64,000 bases of DNA, from the NCBI GenBank assembly GCA_023459495.1, contig JAEWTL010000037.1:13287-77286 (forward strand), given 5' to 3'. A model generated the notes under the pieces. The model searched no databases, was not told the DNA's origin, and worked only from the letters and a program-made list of their open reading frames with translations. Below, piece by piece: positions 10,010 through 18,734 of this stretch. Every line of letters starts with the position of its first letter. Positions within the stretch are counted from its first letter, which is position 1. This DNA is from Bacillota bacterium. GTDB lineage: Bacteria > Bacillota > Clostridia > Christensenellales > SZUA-584. A program made the translations under genes and the position numbers.

Positions 10010-10216
10010 ATGGTGAGAAAATATGGGCGAGAGGTAAAGACGCTTGTCAAAAGCGCTTATTCCAAAACCGTAATGCAAAAATTAAAACAGGAGAAGCTAT
10101 GCTTTACTACGTTATATATCAGCAATCAATATATACTGATAAAGGTTATCCCGATTGTGCGTGCCATGGCGGATGGCTCCTATATCTTCCCACAATATAC
10201 CTTAGGAGTACAGTAA
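10010..10216 (+). CDS. hypothetical protein with strong ribosome binding site
   Basis: 68 codons from the ATG at 10010. The start is chosen because AGGAGG lies 5 nt upstream. The product is basic at the N-terminus (MVRKYGREVKTLVKSAYSKT) with a central hydrophobic part. It is not recognised and could be the surviving end of an island gene. Confidence 0.4.
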   Translation: MVRKYGREVKTLVKSAYSKTVMQKLKQEKLCFTTLYISNQYILIKVIPIVRAMADGSYIFPQYTLGVQ

Positions 10217-10354
10217 TGTGAATATCGCTACGCCATCTCAATCTCATTCGGGTTCATATATTTCCTACTGATAGCTATCCTATCGGCGATAAGATGAAAA
10301 TATCTAGGCTGCCAAAGCCCTTCAGGGCTGGCGGGTTGATTTGTGCACGCTTTT

Positions 10355-10394
10355 AAAGGCCTTCCAATGGTGGTCATGCGATTGGAGGGCCTTT
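10355..10394. terminator. hairpin, 14-bp stem
   Basis: Inverted repeat AAAGGCCTTCCAAT / ATTGGAGGGCCTTT (one G-T pair) with a 12-nt loop. The 3' arm ends in TTTT. Probable terminator upstream of the sigma-factor gene. Confidence 0.6.
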
Positions 10395-10502
10395 TATGCG
10401 CGCAAAGATTTTACATCGGATGATGGAGGGGCCGCCACCTTGCTGTGACGGCTTGGCTTAGCTAACGGTTTTAGTCTACTACCATGACAATAAAATCACG
10501 AA

Positions 10503-10531
10503 AAAAATGAGCGTGCTTTGCGCTCATTTTT
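10503..10531. terminator. bidirectional-type terminator
   Basis: Perfect 11-bp inverted repeat AAAAATGAGCG / CGCTCATTTTT with a 7-nt loop. It has an A-run on one side and a T-run on the other, so it could work in both directions. Confidence 0.7.
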
Positions 10532-10632
10532 CATTTGATACCTTTCGCGAATTTTTACACGCAAATATTCTTTTACATTTTTTAATATTGCCGTTTTTCC
10601 AAATAACCATAAGTGGCAAAGGCTGTCGCGGC

Positions 10633-10676
10633 CCTCCGATCAATCTGACCTTTTCAGATTTCAGATTAATCGGAGG
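10633..10676 (+). promoter_or_regulatory. 16-bp hairpin hiding the ribosome binding site of the sigma-factor gene
   Basis: CCTCCGATCAATCTGA at 10633-10648 pairs with TCAGATTAATCGGAGG at 10661-10676 (one G-U pair, 12-nt loop). The GGAGG at the end of the 3' arm is the ribosome binding site for the ATG at 10685, so the folded mRNA would block translation initiation. Confidence 0.6.
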
Positions 10677-10684
10677 TACAAAAA

Positions 10685-11167
10685 ATGGATGAGTATCATC
10701 CCAAACGCAGAAAGGACAAGTATAATCCCTATACGATAAAAAAGCAGAGTGGCTGCTATTTTCTCTCGTTTCAGGACGGTCAGGGCATACCGTATGAGCT
10801 GGAAATTCCGAAGGCTTTTTACGACCTATTCAATGCTTTTGAGCTTCGGGACTTATCCTATCTTAACGAAGTGGACAGGCACATCGAACAATCGGAGTTG
10901 ACTGAAGCCGCTTTATATCAAAGAGCTTCTTCAGCTTCTGAATTGACAGAGGAATTGGCTCTTGCCTCCATTGAAAGCGAACTGCTACATAGGGAAATAG
11001 CCAAGCTGCCTGAAACTCAGCGTCGAAGGCTACTGCTTTACTATTTTGGAGAATTGACCTATGAGCAGATCGCAACGATGGAAGGCTGTACGAAAATGCC
11101 AGTCAAACGTTCGATTGACCGGGCAGAAGAAAAAATTCGACAGGAATTAAAAAACTTCAAAAAGTAG
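10685..11167 (+). CDS. sigma-70-like regulator of a mobile element
   Basis: 160 aa. The C-terminal half is a sigma region 4-type helix-turn-helix: LPETQRRRLLLYYFGELTYEQIATMEGCTKMPVKRSIDRAEEKI, split here into LPETQRRRLLLYYFGELTYE and the following recognition helix. The N-terminal half (YTIKKQSGCYFLSFQDGQG) lacks a clear region 2, typical of the small sigma-like proteins carried by clostridial conjugative and mobilisable elements. It probably controls element genes. Its ribosome site is inside a strong hairpin, and a perfect 8-bp hairpin overlaps its stop codon. Confidence 0.75.
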   Translation: MDEYHPKRRKDKYNPYTIKKQSGCYFLSFQDGQGIPYELEIPKAFYDLFNAFELRDLSYLNEVDRHIEQSELTEAALYQRASSASELTEELALASIESELLHREIAKLPETQRRRLLLYYFGELTYEQIATMEGCTKMPVKRSIDRAEEKIRQELKNFKK

Positions 11168-11180
11168 AGGGGCTACTTTT
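11160..11180 (+). terminator. terminator at the sigma-factor stop codon
   Basis: AAAAGTAG / CTACTTTT, 8 bp perfect, 5-nt loop; the TAG stop is part of the left arm. The right arm ends in TTTT. Confidence 0.55.
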
Positions 11181-11193
11181 GACCTCTAAGTGA

Positions 11194-11233
11194 GGAAACA
11201 GGTGAAGGGATTTAGGTGCCTTTGCCTGTTTCC
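11194..11233 (+). terminator. long hairpin after the sigma-factor gene
   Basis: GGAAACAGGTGAAGG pairs with CCTTTGCCTGTTTCC over 15 positions with two internal mismatches. It is followed by GTTTTG, so it may terminate or attenuate transcription into the structured region. Confidence 0.5.
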
Positions 11234-11239
11234 GTTTTG

Positions 11240-11768
11240 CGGCGACAGGATGTTCCTTGAAAATTGAATACCCATTTCATTAGGTACGTTCCCATTGCTG
11301 CTGTGATGAACGGCAGCCACATTAGCGGTGCGCCATGACCTGCGGAACAGGAAGCAAACAGATTTCACTCTTTATTTTCGGTCTGTGCTTGCCCTTGTCC
11401 CAAAGCGAGCGAGAATCCTCCGGCTATCAATACCGGGTTGCCCCCGGTACGGCCATAACTAGGCAATGGGGTCAAAGATACTCCCGTCCAGTCACAGCCC
11501 CGCATATGCGGGATTACGCAATGAGGGCGGCTCTGTGAGAACCACAGTTGGGGTGAAACTCCCGTGGAGCTGGTAAGCAGCCAGTCGCTTGATGATTTCC
11601 CGTAATGCTCCGGGGTGTCGAGGACAAATTGGAGCGTTTGAATATACAAGGCCAGACACAGGGCGGATTTTTAGGGGCTAATTCCATATGCCCATTCAAG
11701 CTTAAAACCTTGCGGCCTGGCCCTACATATCCAGAGAGGATGTGAATATTCACAGTGAGGCCGAACCA
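11240..11768 (+). ncRNA. structured non-coding region upstream of mazF (candidate RNA)
   Basis: About 530 nt without a convincing gene but dense in inverted repeats: TACCGGG/CCCGGTA (11431-11449), the palindrome CCCGCATATGCGGG (11499-11512), CTGTG/CACAG (11533-11547), CCAC/GTGG enclosing GGGGTGAAACTCCC (11542-11567), and GGCCAG/CTGGCC (11650-11722). An AGAGAGGATGTGA leader-like stretch precedes mazF. It could be a long structured leader, an element-encoded RNA, or an origin-type region. I do not recognise a named RNA family. Confidence 0.35.
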
Positions 11769-12137
11769 ATGACAACACTCATTTTGCGCGGTGATATTTA
11801 CCGCGCCGATTTAAATCCCGTAATGGGCAGCGAGCAGGGCGGTATACGCCCGGTTCTCGTGATTCAAAACGATATCGGCAACAAGCACAGCCCCACCGTG
11901 ATCGTTGCGGCAATCACCAGCAGGGACAAACCCTATCTACCGACACACATACTCCTTACGGGCTTACAGACCTTGGGGCGCAATTCCATCGCGCTATTGG
12001 AGCAGATCAGGACGATAGATAAGAGCCGACTTACTGAATACATCGGCAGTGTTGGCGCAGAAACCATGGAGGCGGTTGATGCGGCGCTGGCCGTTAGCGT
12101 AGGATTAAGAAACGTGCCGTTTTCAAATAACAGGTAG
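11769..12137 (+). CDS. MazF/PemK-type endoribonuclease toxin
   Basis: 122 aa from the ATG at 11769 (GTGAGG 8 nt upstream). A GTG 27 nt earlier is also open, but its ribosome site is too close. MazF-fold hallmarks are LRGDIYRADLNPVMGSEQGG, then RPVLVIQNDIGN, PTVIVAAITS and ALLEQIRTIDKSRL. The family cleaves RNA at short sequence motifs. No MazE-like antitoxin is adjacent, so in this setting it may be an element-borne regulator or an orphan toxin. Confidence 0.88.
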   Translation: MTTLILRGDIYRADLNPVMGSEQGGIRPVLVIQNDIGNKHSPTVIVAAITSRDKPYLPTHILLTGLQTLGRNSIALLEQIRTIDKSRLTEYIGSVGAETMEAVDAALAVSVGLRNVPFSNNR

Positions 12138-12147
12138 GAGGTGGCGT

Positions 12148-12315
12148 ATGGAGGCTGTTAATCATATCAGACAAAATAAATTGATTCGATACAGCATGCA
12201 GATCGCCATGCTGAGGCAATTACTAGCTATGGCCTTAATCACAGATAATGAATTCTCTCTGATTAAGAACAAATTAATGCAAGACTATGGTGTAATTTCA
12301 GACCTCACCTGTTGA
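12148..12315 (+). CDS. SHOCT-like small protein
   Basis: 55 aa, preceded by TAGGAGG. The C-terminal half, LRQLLAMALITDNEFSLIKN, resembles the short amphipathic SHOCT-type motif (hydrophobic helix, I-T-x-x-E-F, second helix). Such small proteins often sit between other genes and the recombinase in clostridial elements. It lies 11 nt after mazF, where an antitoxin might be expected, but it does not resemble MazE. Function unknown. Confidence 0.6.
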   Translation: MEAVNHIRQNKLIRYSMQIAMLRQLLAMALITDNEFSLIKNKLMQDYGVISDLTC

Positions 12316-12387
12316 TTTACACATTTGGCCTATAATTCATTGCCCGTTATACTATCCGTAAGAATAAGCAAGAGAGGAGAAACTTGT

Positions 12388-14100
12388 ATGCATGAAGTTG
12401 AAGTTATAAAGGCAAACCGTAAAATATCCGATCGAGCCGCTGGAAAGACTTCGGACATATTGCGTATAGCCCCCTATGCAAGAGTTAGTACGGATACAGA
12501 GGAGCAATTAAGCAGCTATAAATCCCAGGTGATGTATTATACTGATCTTGTCCAGAAACGTTCGGACTGGATACTGGCAGATATCTATGCCGATGAGGCG
12601 ATAACCGGTACCCAAGTAACAAAGCGTGAGAATTTTCAACGTATGATAAACGACTGTATGGACGGTAAAATCGATATGGTTATTACCAAGTCTATTTCAA
12701 GGTTTGCGCGTAATACTCTTGACACCTTAAAATATGTCCGTATGCTAAAGGAAAAAAACATTGCCGTATTTTTCGAAGACGAGAACATCAATACCTTGAC
12801 TATGGACGGTGAATTACTCCTGGTTATATTAAGCTCCGTGGCGCAGCAGGAAGTTGAGAATATTTCCGCCAACGTGAAAAAAGGGCTTAAAATGAAAATG
12901 AAGCGCGGAGAACTCGTTGGCTTTGTGAGTTGTCTTGGGTATGATTATGATCCTGCAGACAAGAGTATCTCTATAAATGAAATCGAAGCAAGGACTGTGC
13001 GCTATATTTTTGAACGATATATTGAGGGAGCAGGTGCATATGTAATCGCTAAGGAATTGATGGCGTCGGGCTATAGAACAAAGTATGGAAATTCGGAATG
13101 GCATGATACAACCGTATTGGGAATCATTAAAAACGAAAAGTATAAGGGCGACGTTTTACAGGGTAAAACTTTTACCGTTGATCCAATTTCTAAAAGAAGG
13201 CTTGATAATTACGGGGAAGAGGATAAGTACTATATAAAGAGTCACCATGAGCCTATTGTCAGTGAAGAAATATTCGAGAAAGCACAGACAATTTTGAGGA
13301 GGAGAAGCAGTCGCCGTAAAGGAGTTGAGAAGGGTCGACGCGAAAAGTATAGCAGGAAATATTCGTTCAGCAGTAAGTTGGAGTGCGCTTTTTGTGGAAG
13401 CAATCTGTCTCGCCGCAATTGGCATAGCGGTACTGACCATGAAAAGGTTATATGGCAATGTGTGACTGCCACCAAGAAAGGCAAGAAGCATTGCCCTGCG
13501 AGTAAAGCGATCCCTGAAAAGTTACTTGAAGATGCTTTTGTTGAGTCATATGGATTATTATGCGATAATAATACTGATGTTCTCGATGAGCTTGTCCGGA
13601 GGATGGAGTCAGTACTTCGGAGCAATGATTTTAAAAATCGCCTGGCTAAGGTAGAGAATGAGATAAACCTTATTGAACAAAAACGGGATAAATTAGTCGA
13701 TATGCATTTGGATGGTATTATAGATAAAGCAGCCTACGAGAAAAAATATGAAGAGCTGGAGTTAAACTTAAGCACCATGTCAAACGAGAGAGATCAGCTC
13801 AGACAATCTACGCAAGAAGAAACAGGTTTTGAGAAAAGGATAGTGCACTTTCGCAAAGTATTGGAACAAAACAAAGTATTAACTACCTTTGATCGATGTG
13901 TGTTTGAAAGTATTGTTGAAAAAGTCATCATTGGTGAGCTTGACGAAAGCGGAAATGTGAATCCGTATAAGCTGACTTTCGTATATAAAACCGGATTCAT
14001 CAATACTGTGCAGAGTAAAATGCATAAACAAATGGGCAATCGAAGACGGGAAAATGATATTGTCAATGTGCCTTCCTATTCCGTGGCCGACACACGTTGA
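12388..14100 (+). CDS. large serine recombinase
   Basis: 570 aa from the ATG at 12388 (AGAGGAGA upstream). The resolvase domain comes first, with the catalytic serine in YARVSTDTEEQ and the conserved SISRFARN. The recombinase domain follows (about residues 180-290), then a zinc ribbon (CAFCGSNL with a second Cys pair at IWQC and HCPA, about 330-375) and a C-terminal coiled coil (about 400-480). This is the architecture of integrases and transposases that insert and excise clostridial elements by serine chemistry. The gene ends 22 nt before one copy of a 36-bp repeat, the usual place for an attachment site. Confidence 0.93.
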   Translation: MHEVEVIKANRKISDRAAGKTSDILRIAPYARVSTDTEEQLSSYKSQVMYYTDLVQKRSDWILADIYADEAITGTQVTKRENFQRMINDCMDGKIDMVITKSISRFARNTLDTLKYVRMLKEKNIAVFFEDENINTLTMDGELLLVILSSVAQQEVENISANVKKGLKMKMKRGELVGFVSCLGYDYDPADKSISINEIEARTVRYIFERYIEGAGAYVIAKELMASGYRTKYGNSEWHDTTVLGIIKNEKYKGDVLQGKTFTVDPISKRRLDNYGEEDKYYIKSHHEPIVSEEIFEKAQTILRRRSSRRKGVEKGRREKYSRKYSFSSKLECAFCGSNLSRRNWHSGTDHEKVIWQCVTATKKGKKHCPASKAIPEKLLEDAFVESYGLLCDNNTDVLDELVRRMESVLRSNDFKNRLAKVENEINLIEQKRDKLVDMHLDGIIDKAAYEKKYEELELNLSTMSNERDQLRQSTQEETGFEKRIVHFRKVLEQNKVLTTFDRCVFESIVEKVIIGELDESGNVNPYKLTFVYKTGFINTVQSKMHKQMGNRRRENDIVNVPSYSVADTR

Positions 14101-14122
14101 GACGGTAGTATTGATGTCAAGG

Positions 14123-14158
14123 ATTGCTGTGAAATGATAATAAGAAACCACATGGAAT
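14123..14158 (+). repeat. 36-bp direct repeat, copy 1 (candidate attachment site)
   Basis: Begins ATTGCTGTGAAATG and ends CCACATGGAAT. An identical 36-bp copy lies at 33566-33601 in the same orientation; flanking bases differ on both sides. The position just after the serine recombinase gene suggests an attachment-site end. Confidence 0.6.
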
Positions 14159-14247
14159 AAAAGATAATAACACAAGTAATATATAATCGCACAAAATGGT
14201 TACAAATAGGGCGAAACTTATTTTTGGATGATTATTGTGTAAAGAAG

Positions 14248-14263
14248 AATAGTATATACTATT
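14248..14263. promoter_or_regulatory. 16-bp perfect palindrome
   Basis: AATAGTATATACTATT, in AT-rich sequence about 90 nt to the right of the repeat. A possible protein binding site or recombination accessory site; no adjacent gene explains it. Confidence 0.3.
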
Positions 14264-14594
14264 GTGAAAATTGAAGAACTATTAAAAGAAGGACGAGGTT
14301 GGGGAGAGAAAAGATGATATACCTTGGGTTCTCGTAGGTGAATTCGGTTCTAAGGGCCGATGTATTTGAGCTCTGGAAATAAAGTCGGGCGTATTCATCT
14401 TCCAGCACTGAGCGATTCCTTACACAGGACGCATATAGTGGTAACCTGTACGACCCGTGGACGCAGTGTCAGTACCGTGGGTATGTTGCAGGTGTCAAAA
14501 GAATCATCTTTAATAGGCTCTTACCCTTACAATATTATAATTGCCGCCTCGGCCTGCGTATTATTCTATTACATGTATTACAGAACGGTCACCG

Positions 14595-14753
14595 GTTATC
14601 ACGATTGCGACCATATTTAATGGTTTCATTGCGCTTGGCCTCACGGATACCATTCAGAACATCGTGTTAGGTGTCTTTTTGCTGGCCGTTATGGTGTTCT
14701 CCGCAAATAGAGACATAATAGGAAAACGGAAGAGAGGTTCACTGGCTATATAA
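14595..14753 (+). pseudogene. C-terminal fragment of a sugar ABC transporter permease
   Basis: A frame ending at 14753 reads TIFNGFIALGLTDTIQNIVL and then GVFLLAVMVFSANRD with a basic tail, which matches the last membrane helices of CUT2 (RbsC-type) permeases such as those intact elsewhere in this window. The rest of the gene is missing or frameshifted; a hydrophobic stretch in another frame just upstream (IIIAASACVLFYYMYY) may be more of it. It lies directly beyond the recombinase-side repeat. Confidence 0.5.
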
Positions 14754-15903
14754 TGTGGTCATTAATAGACTTCTATAACCACTGGGAATACACGTTGGTC
14801 GGAAACTTAATTGTCATAAGGAAATTCTGCGTTTAAAGAAGCGAAATTTGCGTTTGTGAATTTGTGCTCAAAGGGAGCCATTGGAACGCATTGCCCGCAA
14901 GAAAGCCACTATATCGTGTCCGTAAGCGTGTATTCAAACAATTAACAGGGGAAATATGATAATATATAAGTGTAGATAAAGTTCCGAAGGCAGTTGGAGA
15001 TATTGAACAGTTACTTCGCAAGAACAAACCACCCAGAAAAGAATTATCGTAGAGATCTAGAAGCTTTTTATAAGAAATTTATTTTCTATTATAGAAGCAG
15101 CGCATATACAATTACTATATGAATCCAAATTTGCACTGTATCATATTTATCTGTTTATAGTTAAGTGATCAAAACTCTAAAGTGATAGATTAATGAAACA
15201 GATTAGCAAAATGAAAAAGTGAAATATGAAAGCTATTAAAAAGACATTGGCAAGATATCGTCCGTAATGTGCTGGTATGCTTAAAAAGCCCCCTCCTTTG
15301 TTGCAAATTGAAACCTTATCCAGAATATATAAAGCCACAATAGATTATCATTCCTATATAATTTCGATTATGAGCTTACGAATCAACTGTGAAATCTCTT
15401 TGGGAGGTTCTCTTTTCTCAGAGTCAAGAGAAGCGCATTGAATGCTATGGCAATCAGATGTTGCTGACTGTCGGAAGCTATGACCTCTCCCTGTTTTTCT
15501 ATCGGGCCGCAAAACAGAACATTCTTATACCCTAGAGCATTACCCTACGACGAGCTTGCTCATGTGCGTCCAGAGAATAAAGCCGAAACGCTTAATGCCC
15601 TCTTTGGTGGCGACTTCGCTACACTCTTGCCAGGCGCAAAGTGTTTATCACTGATTAAATTCATCAAGATGGGCTTTTTGTCCATGGATAATATTTTTTC
15701 AAATTAAAATATTGCCTTATGCGCATGAACAGTAGTAATTCACAATCATCGCTGCCCTGATTGCCGGTACATATTTTCGAAGGCTTCTCCTATAATGCAT
15801 CAGTTGGTAAATAATCAACTTAACAGATGGTAAACGTTTAATATTCAAGCCATAATACGCTTATTTAATTTTGTAAAAATCTGCTCGCTATCATTATCAA
15901 GAT
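14754..15903. other. gene-poor decayed region
   Basis: About 1.15 kb with many stops in all frames. A 75-codon frame at 15480-15707 has no ribosome site or recognisable motif. I see no RNA gene. Together with the permease fragment it looks like decayed DNA between the mobile element and the arabinose cluster. Confidence 0.5.
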
Positions 15904-16974
15904 TTAATCGTAACACTCCATACTCACATTATTTTGTCCGAACCCGAGCTTCGGAGCTAAGGATCCAATAATATCACTCGAGGATCTGGTGATAAGGGAA
16001 CATGGTACTTTCAGGTGATAGGACGAAGGTGCCTTTCTTTGTATTATTTTTATGATGAGTTGCATTGCCATGCAGCCAATTTGTAAAAGGTTCGGGTCCA
16101 CACTGGAAAGTGAAGGCATCGAATATTTGGCAAAAAGATTATCAAAACCAACAACGACAATATCCTGAGGCACACTAAGGCCCTCGTCTATTGCAGCCTG
16201 AACGGCGCCTATTGCCATCAAGTCGTTGTGGGCAAAAACAGCATCCAAATGCTGGTGCTGCTTGAGTAGGTCTTTCATCAACTGATACCCATCCTCCATC
16301 GTCCAATTACCGATTCGAAGCATACTTGGATCAAAACTTATATGCCGACCGATGATGGCGTGTTGAAAACCAGTCAACCTGTTGCTCATCGGGACGGAAT
16401 TGATCGGGCCGCTGATCATGGCGGGGGCTTTACGTCCAAGATCAAGTATGTGTGATGTTGCGAGAAAAGCCCCTTGTTCATCATCATAATTGACGGTATA
16501 ACTATTGTCTGTTGTGGTGCAGTATGCATATACAACGGGAAATGGCAGACTTTTGAGTATCCCTGTTACATCGCGCGGAAACTGAGCGACATAGATGAGC
16601 CCTGCTGCCGTATAATCGATATCTTGAAGTAATTTTTTCACCCAGGTTTCCAATTGTTCGCGAGGTGGACTCATGCTATGCTGCTTATGCATAATATTCA
16701 TATTGTAAATGATCACATTGTAATCGTTATTTTCTGCGACTTGACATATTCCAGACAATATGCGGTCACAGAACTCCACCTCTATTTGTTCGGTTACAAC
16801 GCAGATCTTGCGCCGAACAGATATTTTACTTCGTTTTGTTATGTAACCGCCTTCTTTTGCCATTCTGACAATACGTTGCCGCAGTTCAGAAGTCATGCGT
16901 CCTTTACCATTTAGAGCGTTGGAAATCGTTGCTACTGAAACGTTTAAATTTTTCGCAAGTTCGACTTGGGTCAA
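15904..16974 (-). CDS. LacI-family transcriptional regulator
   Basis: 356 aa. A TTG start at 16974 is chosen because GGAGG lies 8 nt upstream; the nearby ATG runs into a stop. The N-terminus is a LacI helix-turn-helix (VELAKNLNVSVATISNALNG), followed by a periplasmic-binding-protein-like effector domain (HNDLMAIGAVQAAIDEG, VVVGFDNLFAKY). It diverges from the CUT1 importer and GH127 operon and probably represses it until a sugar, likely an arabinose-containing one, is bound. Two AACGTTT-containing sites lie in the divergent promoter region. Confidence 0.93.
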   Translation of the reverse strand: MTQVELAKNLNVSVATISNALNGKGRMTSELRQRIVRMAKEGGYITKRSKISVRRKICVVTEQIEVEFCDRILSGICQVAENNDYNVIIYNMNIMHKQHSMSPPREQLETWVKKLLQDIDYTAAGLIYVAQFPRDVTGILKSLPFPVVYAYCTTTDNSYTVNYDDEQGAFLATSHILDLGRKAPAMISGPINSVPMSNRLTGFQHAIIGRHISFDPSMLRIGNWTMEDGYQLMKDLLKQHQHLDAVFAHNDLMAIGAVQAAIDEGLSVPQDIVVVGFDNLFAKYSMPSLSSVDPNLLQIGCMAMQLIIKIIQRKAPSSYHLKVPCSLITRSSSDIIGSLAPKLGFGQNNVSMECYD

Positions 16975-17111
16975 GTCATTTTCCTCCGACTAAAATAATC
17001 ATCAATTAATTTTAGCATATTAACTTAAAAATAGTAATGAATCACTGCAAATTAATTATAAAATTAACCAATTTAATCATGGTTAAATCGGTTAATAATG
17101 ATTCAAATGGG

Positions 17112-17139
17112 TTGACGCTGGGTGGTTAAGTAGTATGAT
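17112..17139 (+). promoter_or_regulatory. sigma-70-type promoter of the CUT1/GH127 operon
   Basis: TTGACG (17112-17117), 16-nt spacer, TATGAT (17134-17139). Transcription would start just before the AACGTTT sites and run into the binding-protein gene at 17246. Confidence 0.6.
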
Positions 17140-17150
17140 ATAAATACAAC

Positions 17151-17186
17151 GAAAACGTTTAACTTCATATGGGAGATAACGTTTCC
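17151..17186. promoter_or_regulatory. two LacI-type operator sites
   Basis: GAAAACGTTTAA and GATAACGTTTCC share the AACGTTT centre typical of LacI-family operators; centres are 24 bp apart. Lying at and after the predicted start, they would block transcription when the divergent LacI regulator binds. Confidence 0.55.
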
Positions 17187-17245
17187 AATGACCTTCACTT
17201 TTATTATTTCAAATTCGGTTAACATTTTGAAAGGAGAGAAAAAGG

Positions 17246-18649
17246 ATGAAACCCAAAAAAATGCTCGCATTACTTCTTGGTGTATTCATGGTGGCTGCTT
17301 TACTTGCAGGCTGTGGTCAGCAAACGGTAGCCGAATCATCATCTCCGACCGAGGAATCGCAGGAGTCCGCCACATCGCAGGAACCCATCACTTTGAGCTT
17401 TGTGTATTGGGCAGACGGAGTACAGAAAGAACTGGTCGAGGCTGCAGTCGCTGCTTACCAAGATGCCAACCCGAATATTATTATTACGGCTGAGGCATTG
17501 CCGGCAAGCGGAGAGTTCCCAGGTATCATTGAGACGCGGATTCAGAGTAATACCCTGCCGGATGTCAGCTACATGGGTGAAACTGAAATCATGAGATACA
17601 ATGAAATGGGCATTCTGGCAGATATGAGTCCGCTGTTTGAAGGAGAGGACACGACACAGAAGCTGGAAGCGATTACAATCCGGGATGGCGAAGGTCATAC
17701 CGTAGGTGTCGGCCTTTCCAACCAACTTGAGTTATTGTACTATAATAAGCAGATGTTTGACGATGCGGGTATCGCATATCCTTCTACCAATGTGGCGGAT
17801 GCATGGACATGGGATGAATTCGTAGAAATTGCGAAAAAGCTGACCAAAGATACTTACGGTCACAATGCGACGGAAGCGGAATTTAATCCCCAGTTAATCG
17901 AAACGTATGGTTTGGGATTAAGTGCAACGATGGCATTCCATCATTTCTGGGCGCTATATTCGAATGGCGGCGGCGTGGTATCGGCCGGCGGCAGCGAATT
18001 TCTGTGGGATCAACCGGAGTCCGTCGAGGCAATGCAGAAGTTTATGGATCTGATTAATGTGGATCATGTGGCCAATCCTGTAACCAATACATGGTGGACT
18101 GGTTTTGGCAATATTGCTACGGTGGATTCTGGCGGTGCGGCCATGATGTTTAACGGTTCTTGGGACCTGGCCAATATACCCTCCTGCAGCGATCCGGATA
18201 ATATCGGCGTCGCTGTGCTGCCGAAATTTAAGACTGCTGTTACGATGAATTGTGGGGCACCCTTGGTGGTATATAAGACGTCTCCGCATATCAAGGAAGC
18301 GATGGCGTTTGCCAAGTATATGCTTGACCCCGCAAACAACTTACCGTTGCTCCAGAGCGGCGCATGGCTTCCCAACGATGTATCCTGGTATACGGATGAA
18401 GCTCTTATCTCGGAATGGACAGCCGATTTGCCGGAAGATGCCGTGGAAACGATCATGAGCTATTCTACGACCCCGGGTGCTATCGTGCAATGGCCAGCTT
18501 ACTATGTGCCACCTTACAGCAAGATGGATGCAGCCTTCGCCGCGTCGGATATTGACAAGGCGTGGGCCGGTGAAATCACCGCTCAACAATTGTTTGACGA
18601 AATCATGCCAAATATGAAGACTGTGTTTGAATCAGGCACGGTAGAATAG
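17246..18649 (+). CDS. sugar ABC transporter substrate-binding lipoprotein (CUT1)
   Basis: 467 aa with GGAGAGAAAAAGG upstream. Lipoprotein signal with lipobox LAGC (Cys near residue 23) and a Ser/Glu-rich spacer. The mature part is a family 1 extracellular solute-binding protein (ITLSFVYWADGVQKELVEAA, NQLELLYYNKQMFDDAGI, AAMMFNGSWDLANI). It would capture an oligosaccharide outside the cell and pass it to the two permeases downstream. Linkage to GH127 points to an arabinose-containing ligand. A stable hairpin follows the stop codon. Confidence 0.93.
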   Translation: MKPKKMLALLLGVFMVAALLAGCGQQTVAESSSPTEESQESATSQEPITLSFVYWADGVQKELVEAAVAAYQDANPNIIITAEALPASGEFPGIIETRIQSNTLPDVSYMGETEIMRYNEMGILADMSPLFEGEDTTQKLEAITIRDGEGHTVGVGLSNQLELLYYNKQMFDDAGIAYPSTNVADAWTWDEFVEIAKKLTKDTYGHNATEAEFNPQLIETYGLGLSATMAFHHFWALYSNGGGVVSAGGSEFLWDQPESVEAMQKFMDLINVDHVANPVTNTWWTGFGNIATVDSGGAAMMFNGSWDLANIPSCSDPDNIGVAVLPKFKTAVTMNCGAPLVVYKTSPHIKEAMAFAKYMLDPANNLPLLQSGAWLPNDVSWYTDEALISEWTADLPEDAVETIMSYSTTPGAIVQWPAYYVPPYSKMDAAFAASDIDKAWAGEITAQQLFDEIMPNMKTVFESGTVE

Positions 18650-18657
18650 TCCATATG

Positions 18658-18689
18658 CTCCCGGCAGAAAACATCCTTTCTGCCGGGAG
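18658..18689 (+). terminator. intra-operon hairpin after the binding-protein gene
   Basis: CTCCCGGCAGAAA / TTTCTGCCGGGAG, 13 bp perfect, 6-nt loop, only a short T-rich tail. Such hairpins commonly raise binding-protein mRNA levels relative to the permease genes by partial termination or 3'-end protection. Confidence 0.7.
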
Positions 18690-18734
18690 ATTTCTTCTAT
18701 TATCTATTTACAACGGTAAAGGGGGAGAGATGGT

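Noticed and set aside
11240..11768. A group II intron or other ribozyme
   Set aside because: A GTGAAA-containing stem looked like domain V, but the flanking pairing and the consensus bases are absent and no intron-encoded protein is near.
15480..15707. A 75-codon open frame in the decayed region
   Set aside because: No ribosome site, no recognisable sequence, surrounded by stop-rich DNA.
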